NCBI GenBank assembly: GCA_039190385.1
Contig: JBCCYD010000176.1
Coordinates: 1-11,545 of the forward strand
Direction: 5' to 3'
Length of the DNA stretch: 11,545 bases
Source of the DNA: Xenococcus sp039190385
GTDB taxonomy: Bacteria; Cyanobacteriota; Cyanobacteriia; Cyanobacteriales; Xenococcaceae
Part shown: positions 6,166 through 11,545 of the stretch, one piece after another
How the letters are laid out: the number at the start of each line of letters is the position of its first letter
How positions within the stretch are numbered: position 1 is the first letter of the stretch
Notes under the pieces: model-generated
What the model was told of the DNA's origin: nothing
The model's input: only the letters and a program-made list of their open reading frames with translations
The model's database searches: none
Made by a program: the position numbers and the translations under genes

Positions 6166-9126
6166 CAATAGCAAAGGATTATAATGAGGTGAAACTGGCA
6201 ACTGCTCTATTAGCTCTTCAACTAAAAAGTCATCTTGTTCTAAATTAAAAAATCCTAACTTATCAAGGGCTTGATGAATATAGGCAATACACAAATTGTT
6301 TAAACATTCTTCCTGAGCTGGATAAATTTCCAGTTGTAAATCTTTAGAACCCAGATCTGCTTGTTGCTTGCCAATCTCTAATAAAGCTTGATAAACATGA
6401 GAATGAGTTGATGTTTTTCTTGTGTTTTCAAACCAATATCTTTGTCTTTGGAAAGGATAAGTTGGTAATGTTATCTTTTTACCAGAATAGTCTTGATAAA
6501 AGTTTTGCCAATTAATTGCTGCTCCTCGAACATATAATTTTGCTAAACTTTCTAATAGCAAATGCCAGTCATTTTCTTTTCTTTTTAATGAAGTTAGCCA
6601 AGTTTGTGTTCCATCAGATAAGCATTGTCTTCCCATTCCTAACAATACTGCATGGGGGCCAATTTCCAAGAATATTTCATACCCTAATTCTCCGAGGGTT
6701 TCCATCCCTCTGACAAACTGAATTGGTTTAAGAATATGTTCACCCCAATAGGATGAGGTGAAAGATTTTATCTGTTTTCCCGTAAGATTAGCAATTATGG
6801 GTATTTGCGGTTTAGCATAGTTAACTTCTCTGGCAATTTGCTCAAATTCAGCAATTATCGGTTGCATTAACCAGGAATGGAAAGCATGAGAAACTTGTAA
6901 TTTTTTGGCTTCTATTTCTTCACTTTGTAATTGCTCTAAAACTTCTTTGATAGCAGAAGTAATACCAGAAATAACAATATTTTGGGGTGCATTAATACAG
7001 GCAATATTTACTTGTTCTTGGTAGTCAGCAAGAATATTTTTGACTGTTGCTAAATTGGCAAACACGGCTACCATTTCACCATTACCTGGTAGAGCTTGCA
7101 TGATTTTTCCCCTTGCTGCTACTAATTTGAGGGCATCTTCTAAACTAAAGACTCCAGCAATACAAGCCGCCACATATTCACCCAAGCTATGCCCCATAAC
7201 GGCATTGGGTACAATACCCCAAGATTTCCACAACATGGCTAGGGCATATTCTAGAGCAAACAAAGCAGGTTGGGTATAGGCTGTCTCATTCAGTAAATTG
7301 TTAGAAGCTTCATCGGGATAAATTATAGCTAACAGAGGAATTTCTAAATAAGGAAGTAAAATTTTCTGGCATTTCTCTAGGGTTTGGCGAAAAACGGGTT
7401 GACTTTCATATAGTTGTCGCCCCATATCTATATACTGAGAACCTTGTCCTGTAAAGAGAAAAACTATTTTTGGTTTTTTTCTACGCTTAACTTGTCCAAT
7501 GGCTATATTGGGGGTCAATTCATCGGATATAACTTTATTAAGTTGACTCCTTAGGTCTTTTTTTGAGCTGCCAACTAATGCTAAACGATGGGAAAAATGG
7601 GACCTTTTGATCGTGGCGTTATAGCAAATATCTGCGACCGCGGCAGTTGAATCATCTACCAAAAATTTCTCATAACTTCGAGCACAATCCTGCAATGCTT
7701 CTGGGGTTTTCGCCGAAAGAGTTAATAAATGATAATTTCTCTCTTGATCATCGCCTGATAACTGATAATTGTTGCCTGATAACTGATAATTGTTGCCTGA
7801 TAACTGATGACTGTTGACTGGTAACTGATGACTGATAACTGATGACTGTTCACTGATTACAACATGGGCGTTGGTTCCGCCAAACCCAAAAGAACTTACT
7901 CCTGCGATCGCGCCATCTCCCCAACTTTCCCAGGGTGTCAGCTTCTGTTGTACTCTTATCGGTAGCTTGTCAAAGGGAATATAGGGATTGGGATTCTGAA
8001 AATGTAGACTGGGCGGAATTTCTCCATGTTTTATGGACAAGGCAACTTTAATTAAACCTGCTATACCCGATGCTGCTTCGAGATGCCCAATATTCGTTTT
8101 AACAGAACCCACGGCACAAGGATTATCGGAAGCGCGATCGCGGGCTAAAATTTTCCCCAATGATTTAATTTCTATGGGATCTCCTAACTTGGTCCCTGTC
8201 CCATGAGCTTCAATATATTGCACTTGACCTGGGGAAATTCCGGCATTCTCATAGGCTGATTGCAGCAACATTTCTTGCGATCGCGGATTAGGTGCTGTCA
8301 GTCCATTGCTCCGCCCATCTTGATTAATCGCACTACCCCGAATTACAGCATAAATATCATCTTGATCCTCCACAGCTTGAGATAGTAGCTTCAGGATTAC
8401 CATGCCACAGCCTTCACTACGAACGTAACCATTCGCCGCAGCGTCAAAAGTCTTACAACGACCATCAGGACTTAAAAAGCCAGCCTTACTTAAATTGATA
8501 CTCGTAATGGGAGATAAGAGCAGATGAACTCCACCCGCGATCGCCATGGTCGCTTTTTTGTCTCTTAGGCTACGACAAGCTAGGTGTACCGCCACCAAGG
8601 AAGAAGAACAAGCCGTATCCACCGCCATACTGGGGCCGTATAAATCAAAAGTATAGGAAAGACGATTAGCAGTAATAGACAAACTTTTGCCCGTACTACC
8701 ATAGGAGTCTCCTGGTTCTGTCTCCTGCACCAATAGTTCGTTGTAATCAAAGCTTGATATTCCGATAAATACACCAGTTTGTGTCCCTTTAAGCTTCTCT
8801 AGAGGCAATCCCGCATCTTCTAGCGCTTCATAAGCAACTTCCATTACCAGTCGCTGTTGAGGGTCCATAGTAGTAGCTTCACGGGGAGAAATACCAAAAA
8901 ATTGTGGATCGAACTGATCGACATCCTCCAAAAAACCACCCCAACAGCTATTTTTGTTGTCGGGTACCGCTTGTGATGTAGATAAACTATCAATATTCCA
9001 TCTTGTACTTGGTACTTCCGCGATCGCATTTGTTCCATTTCGTAGAAGTTGCCAAAATTCTTGTGGGTTTTTAGCTCTAGGAAAACGACATCCTAATCCT
9101 ATGATTGCAACTGCTTCTTCACCCAT
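6163..9126 (-). CDS. Type I PKS ketosynthase-acyltransferase protein (KS-AT), first part of a split module
   Basis: A 987-residue modular PKS protein. KS spans about residues 4-425, with active-site Cys173 in DTACSSS and His308 (EAHGTGT) and His348 (NIGHLEA), so it looks catalytically complete and is not a KSQ loading domain. AT spans about 552-850: GQGSQ at 560-564, nucleophile Ser647 in GHSLGE, and HAFH at 747-750, the signature of malonyl-CoA specificity. The post-AT linker ends in TYPFQRQRYWFE (888-899). Residues 900-987 resemble the beginning of the helical region that leads into an MT domain, but the protein stops there at TGA. There is no ACP, so it must work with the ACP of the next protein. 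ATG at 9126 is supported by an in-frame TAA four codons upstream; no good Shine-Dalgarno sequence is visible. The KS begins almost at residue 1, with no N-terminal docking domain. The KS-AT linker holds a tandem-repeat insert at residues 423-458. Five HIP1 octamers lie in the KS half. Confidence 0.95.
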   Translation of the reverse strand: MGEEAVAIIGLGCRFPRAKNPQEFWQLLRNGTNAIAEVPSTRWNIDSLSTSQAVPDNKNSCWGGFLEDVDQFDPQFFGISPREATTMDPQQRLVMEVAYEALEDAGLPLEKLKGTQTGVFIGISSFDYNELLVQETEPGDSYGSTGKSLSITANRLSYTFDLYGPSMAVDTACSSSLVAVHLACRSLRDKKATMAIAGGVHLLLSPITSINLSKAGFLSPDGRCKTFDAAANGYVRSEGCGMVILKLLSQAVEDQDDIYAVIRGSAINQDGRSNGLTAPNPRSQEMLLQSAYENAGISPGQVQYIEAHGTGTKLGDPIEIKSLGKILARDRASDNPCAVGSVKTNIGHLEAASGIAGLIKVALSIKHGEIPPSLHFQNPNPYIPFDKLPIRVQQKLTPWESWGDGAIAGVSSFGFGGTNAHVVISEQSSVISHQLPVNSHQLSGNNYQLSGNNYQLSGDDQERNYHLLTLSAKTPEALQDCARSYEKFLVDDSTAAVADICYNATIKRSHFSHRLALVGSSKKDLRSQLNKVISDELTPNIAIGQVKRRKKPKIVFLFTGQGSQYIDMGRQLYESQPVFRQTLEKCQKILLPYLEIPLLAIIYPDEASNNLLNETAYTQPALFALEYALAMLWKSWGIVPNAVMGHSLGEYVAACIAGVFSLEDALKLVAARGKIMQALPGNGEMVAVFANLATVKNILADYQEQVNIACINAPQNIVISGITSAIKEVLEQLQSEEIEAKKLQVSHAFHSWLMQPIIAEFEQIAREVNYAKPQIPIIANLTGKQIKSFTSSYWGEHILKPIQFVRGMETLGELGYEIFLEIGPHAVLLGMGRQCLSDGTQTWLTSLKRKENDWHLLLESLAKLYVRGAAINWQNFYQDYSGKKITLPTYPFQRQRYWFENTRKTSTHSHVYQALLEIGKQQADLGSKDLQLEIYPAQEECLNNLCIAYIHQALDKLGFFNLEQDDFLVEELIEQLPVSPHYNPLLL
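7754..7858 (-). repeat. Heptamer tandem repeat (15 units) inside the KS-AT coding sequence
   Basis: On the plus strand this stretch divides exactly into fifteen 7-bp units built on actgata/actgatg/actgttg, with variants cctgata, attgttg, actggta and actgatt. The first nine units form three 21-bp blocks of three heptamers; the first two blocks are identical. Short tandem heptamers of this kind are known in cyanobacteria (STRR-type repeats), mostly outside genes. The total is 105 bp, a multiple of three, and the KS-AT reading frame continues through it, coding a low-complexity segment with repeated YQLSGNN units (protein residues 423-458). The segment lies just after the KS motif GFGGTNAHVV, in the linker before the AT. 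Confidence 0.92.
7904..9027. repeat. Cluster of five HIP1 octamers (GCGATCGC)
   Basis: HIP1 palindromes occur at 7904-7911, 8134-8141, 8277-8284, 8537-8544 and 9020-9027, all within the KS part of the KS-AT gene. Three more lie at 1524-1531, 4650-4657 and 5066-5073 in the hybrid synthase. HIP1 is a highly overrepresented octamer in many cyanobacterial genomes, and it is the main base-level evidence here for the host lineage. None is seen in the WD40 gene or in the leftmost 685 bp. Confidence 0.85.
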
Positions 9127-9498
9127 TATCGTAGTTTAAATATTACTTAATTGATATTGATGATAATATTCCACCAATTTTCCCTAAAGTATCCTTAGAT
9201 TATGTGATCCACATTACTTTTCTTAATCTTTTTTTACTAAATTAATAATTATTCAAGAAGAACGAGCAAGTTGATGCTAATCTGTCGGAACTGATACCAA
9301 CTATCGATACTAATAGCTCTATTTCAAGAATGCTGTGATCGCCACTGCTTCGAAAAACCAAAGTCACCCGAAATATTTATTCATTTTTCAGTTCTTCTAA
9401 AACCTCATTGGTAAAAGGTAATATTACAGGTAAATATAATATTTTGAGTTTGTCCATTGAGGTTACTATTTCAACAAAGAATATTCCATAAATCAGCT
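9127..9498. other. Intergenic region between the WD40 gene and the PKS genes
   Basis: A 372-bp A+T-rich stretch. It must hold the 3' end of the WD40 transcript and probably the promoter of the KS-AT gene. On the minus strand a TATTAT box at 9168-9163, 36 bases before the KS-AT ATG, could serve as a -10 element, but no good -35 is seen. An ATGTG-ATC-CACAT inverted repeat lies upstream of it. A weak imperfect hairpin around 9331-9351 (GCAGTG/CACAGC) has no T-tract, so no convincing intrinsic terminator was found. Apart from the doubtful small ORF entered separately, nothing coding is visible. No tRNA or other RNA gene was recognised. Confidence 0.6.
9202..9214. promoter_or_regulatory. Small inverted repeat ATGTG-ATC-CACAT upstream of the KS-AT gene
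   Basis: This is a perfect 5-bp inverted repeat with a 3-bp centre, 76 bases upstream of the KS-AT ATG. The left half, TGTGATC, matches a half-site of the CRP/SYCRP1 consensus (TGTGA-N6-TCACA), but the spacing between halves is three bases too short, so it is not a standard CRP site. It may be an operator for another regulator or chance in A+T-rich DNA. Confidence 0.2.
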
Positions 9499-9502
9499 TC
9501 AC
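9377..9502 (-). CDS. Possible 41-residue hydrophobic small ORF after the WD40 gene
   Basis: A GTG codon at 9502-9500 overlaps the TGA stop of the WD40 gene as GTGA, an arrangement that can allow coupled translation. The frame stays open for 41 codons to TAA at 9379-9377. The peptide begins MKLIYGIFFVEIV, has a second hydrophobic stretch (ILYLPVILPF) and ends in an acidic helix-like tail (TNEVLEELKNE). An internal ATG at 9457 would give 26 residues. There is no Shine-Dalgarno sequence, and no family is recognised. It could be a real small membrane peptide, a remnant of a decayed gene, or a chance ORF; chance is the safest assumption. Confidence 0.15.
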   Translation of the reverse strand: MKLIYGIFFVEIVTSMDKLKILYLPVILPFTNEVLEELKNE

Positions 9503-11545
9503 TTATTAGTTTCGGGTCGAGCTTTTCTTGAGGTAGATATAGGGTCAGATATTTTTTCTTCTGTAGTTAATCTTTTTTCTTCTGCTAATTTTGTTTTAGC
9601 ATAAAATTGATTCGCAACCTTTCTGGGATTTTGCTCGATTGTTTCTGTATCGGGATTTAGATCTATTCCAGTTGTAAGGAGCTTACCTCGATTATTGTAG
9701 GTATTTGGTTCAAGTTTTTTTGCCCTGTTAAAAATTTTGACTGCTTCTGAAATTTTTCCTTCTTGAGCTAATTCTTTCCCTTCTTTTAAAAAACTGGGGT
9801 GGATTGGTAAGTTGTCACAAGTTTTCTGGTAGGGTTCATTGCCCATGTAACGTTGCCAGTAAACTAAACTTAAGTTTTCGCTCAATTTCTCACAAGCAAG
9901 CTCGATTACTTCTTCTGCACCTAAATAAAATATTTTTACTTTGTTATTGCTTATAGTTACAAAATACTGATTATCTGAGCTAAATTCTATTTCCTTAACT
10001 CCGCCTTTATGAGAGATGGCTGTTTCCTTGCCAGTGCTAAGTTCTACTAGTTTAGATGTTCCATCGGTGCTAGCAGTAGCCAAATACTTATCATCTAGGC
10101 TAAATTCTATTTCCTTGACTCCACCTTCATGGGAGATGACAGTTTCCTTGCCAGTGCGAAGCTCCACTAGTGTAGATATTCCATCTGCGCTAGCAGTAGC
10201 CAAATACTTATTATTTGGGCTAAATTCTATTTCTCTAACTTCACCTTCATGAAAGATAGTAGTTTCTTCACCAGTGCTAAGTTCCACTAATTTCACCACT
10301 TCATTACTACTTATGAATTTGCCAAGATACCGATTGTCCAGATCCAAGTTTCCACTTCGAGTAACGAAATACTTATTATCATTGCTAAATTTTATTTCTC
10401 TAACTTTACCTTCATGAGGGATGTCTGTTTCTTTACTAGTGCTAAGCTCGATTAATTTTGACGTTCCATCTATGCTGACAGTAGCCAAATACTTATTATC
10501 ATTGCTAAATTTTATTTCTTTGACTTCATCTTCATGACAAATAGTAATTTTATCACCAGTGTTAAGCTCGATTAATTTCACTGTTCCGTCTCTGCTAGCA
10601 GTAGCCAAATACTTATTATCCGAACTAAAATTTATTTCTTTAACTTCATCTTTATGAGAGATATCTGTTTCTTTGCTATCTTTGCTAGTGCTAAGTTCGA
10701 TTAATTTCACTGTTCCGTCTCTGCTAGCAGTAGCCAAATACTTATCATCTAGGCTAAATTCTACTTCTTTAACTTTACCTTCATGAGAGATGTCTGTTTC
10801 TTTGCTAGTGCTAAGTTCGATTAATTTCGCTGTTCCATCTATGCTTACAGTAGCCAAATACTTATTATTTGGGCTAAATTGTTTTTCCGTCACTTCCCCT
10901 TTATGAGAGGTAACTTTTTTTTCTTCACCAGTGCTAAGCTCGATTAATTTCAATGTTCCATCTCTACTTGCGGCAGCAAAATACTTATTATCCGAACTAA
11001 AATTTATCTTTGTAAATGCACCTTCTTGATGGAAGATTACGTTTCCCTTATCGGTACTAAGGTCGGTTAATTTCACTGTTCCGTCCACACAGCCGTGACC
11101 ATAAATATCAACTGGATACATAAAACAATCCGTGGTGGCTAAATATCGACTATCTGGGCTAAATCTTATTTCCCAAAGCATACCTTTATGGGAGATGGTT
11201 TTCTTTTCATTGCCAGTGGCAAGTTCAACTAATTTTACAGTTCCATCTATACTTCCAGTGGCTAAGTACTTATTATCCTCGCTAAATATTACTTCTGTCA
11301 CTTTATGTTTATGAGAGATATGTTTTTTTTCTTTACCAGTACTAAGGTCGATTAATTTTACCGTTCCATCTCTGCTTACAGTAGCCAAATATTTGCTTAA
11401 ATTATTCAGATTTTGATTATCATTGCTAAATTTTATTTCTGTTACTGTTTCTTCATGAAAGATAACTGTTTCCTTATCAGGTTTAAGTTCTACCAGTTTA
11501 GATGTTCCATCTCTGCTTGCAGTAGCTAAATACTTATTCTCCGAG
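9499..11545 (-). CDS. WD40-repeat beta-propeller protein with helical/TPR-like C-terminal tail (5' end outside window)
   Basis: The frame is open to the right edge, giving 681 visible codons; the N-terminus is missing. A TTG at 11388 is simply a Leu inside a repeat, not the start. At least 13 blades of about 39-42 residues follow the pattern hxxxVxEIxFSxDNKYLATxSxDGTxKLIELSTGKET. This matches the WD40 scheme (strand d, FSPDGKYLATASxDGT), but the hallmark Trp-Asp is almost always Ile/Val-Glu. Thirteen or more blades suggest two stacked propellers. After the last blade, the tail (about the last 150 residues, below 9930) reads ACEKLSENLSLVYWQRYMG, EPYQKTCDNLP and then a TPR-like HPSFLKEGKELAQEGKISEA, a combination familiar from the C-termini of cyanobacterial WD40 proteins, including STAND-type ATPases, caspase-like and kinase proteins. 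It is likely a binding platform; the effector domain, if any, lies upstream of the window. No functional link to the PKS genes is evident. Confidence 0.9.
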   Translation of the reverse strand, partial: SENKYLATASRDGTSKLVELKPDKETVIFHEETVTEIKFSNDNQNLNNLSKYLATVSRDGTVKLIDLSTGKEKKHISHKHKVTEVIFSEDNKYLATGSIDGTVKLVELATGNEKKTISHKGMLWEIRFSPDSRYLATTDCFMYPVDIYGHGCVDGTVKLTDLSTDKGNVIFHQEGAFTKINFSSDNKYFAAASRDGTLKLIELSTGEEKKVTSHKGEVTEKQFSPNNKYLATVSIDGTAKLIELSTSKETDISHEGKVKEVEFSLDDKYLATASRDGTVKLIELSTSKDSKETDISHKDEVKEINFSSDNKYLATASRDGTVKLIELNTGDKITICHEDEVKEIKFSNDNKYLATVSIDGTSKLIELSTSKETDIPHEGKVREIKFSNDNKYFVTRSGNLDLDNRYLGKFISSNEVVKLVELSTGEETTIFHEGEVREIEFSPNNKYLATASADGISTLVELRTGKETVISHEGGVKEIEFSLDDKYLATASTDGTSKLVELSTGKETAISHKGGVKEIEFSSDNQYFVTISNNKVKIFYLGAEEVIELACEKLSENLSLVYWQRYMGNEPYQKTCDNLPIHPSFLKEGKELAQEGKISEAVKIFNRAKKLEPNTYNNRGKLLTTGIDLNPDTETIEQNPRKVANQFYAKTKLAEEKRLTTEEKISDPISTSRKARPETNK
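9922..11545 (-). repeat. Tandem coding repeat array, about 117-120 bp period (WD40 blades)
   Basis: The DNA itself is repetitive. On the plus strand, strings such as gtagccaaatacttattatc and ttccatctatgct recur roughly every 120 bp, once per blade. At least 13 units are present and the array continues beyond the right edge. Some neighbouring units are nearly identical in protein, for example the two copies of KYLATASRDGTVKLIELSTS/NT. Others carry insertions: a 13-residue one with CFMYPVDIYGHGC at about 11085-11130, one with NLDLDNRYLGKF at about 10300-10360, and a short NQNLNN insertion near 11400. Confidence 0.88.

Noticed and set aside
6516..9139. Plus-strand frames at 6516-6713, 7040-7279 and 8954-9139, and minus-strand out-of-frame ORFs at 8580-8774 and 8844-9038
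   Set aside because: All lie within the KS-AT gene, whose catalytic motifs fix the real frame; these are shadows.
9330..9352. Intrinsic terminator after the WD40 gene
   Set aside because: The short imperfect stem has a mismatch and is not followed by a T-tract on the coding strand.
10016..11314. Plus-strand frames at 10016-10252 and 11132-11314
   Set aside because: They are antisense to the WD40 repeats; their apparent internal repeats simply mirror the blade periodicity.
11386..11388. TTG at 11388 as the start of the WD40 gene
   Set aside because: The frame continues open and with two further typical repeats to the window edge, so this codon is an internal Leu of a KYLAT motif.
9922..11545. 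Regular repeats as a CRISPR array
   Set aside because: The period of about 120 bp, the absence of unique spacers and the continuous open frame show coding repeats.

Overview
The window looks like low-GC cyanobacterial DNA. The evidence is eight copies of the HIP1 octamer GCGATCGC, an A+T-rich base composition, a modular polyketide/nonribosomal peptide assembly line, and a large WD40-repeat protein with a C-terminal tail of the kind common in cyanobacteria. All convincing genes are on the minus strand, so transcription runs from high to low coordinates. Both ends of the window cut through genes.

From right to left: 9499-11545 is the 3' part of a WD40 beta-propeller gene that starts beyond the window. 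It has at least 13 closely similar blades followed by a helical, TPR-like tail. A non-coding or poorly coding stretch of about 370 bp follows (9127-9498). It holds one doubtful 41-codon ORF, a small inverted repeat and probably the promoter of the PKS genes. The gene at 6163-9126 encodes a ketosynthase-acyltransferase (KS-AT) protein. The gene at 727-6162 encodes methyltransferase, dehydratase, ketoreductase, ACP, condensation domain and a carrier-like domain (MT-DH-KR-ACP-C-T*). The gene at 1-685 is the beginning of a further NRPS that opens with another condensation domain.

Together, KS-AT and MT-DH-KR-ACP form one complete reducing PKS module. The predicted chemistry is extension with malonyl-CoA, alpha-C-methylation by SAM, ketoreduction and dehydration, giving an alpha-methyl-alpha,beta-unsaturated acyl-ACP. 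The chain is then presumably handed to a condensation domain.

Three things stand out. First, the PKS module is cut in the middle of its methyltransferase lid by one in-frame TGA codon, and the reading frame is open and collinear with a normal KS-AT-MT-DH-KR-ACP protein on both sides. Second, the carrier domain after the first condensation domain has Leu where the phosphopantetheine Ser should be, there is no adenylation domain, and the next protein starts with a second condensation domain. Third, a cyanobacterial heptamer tandem repeat of 15 units has been absorbed in frame into the KS-AT linker. The product of the pathway cannot be named from this window.
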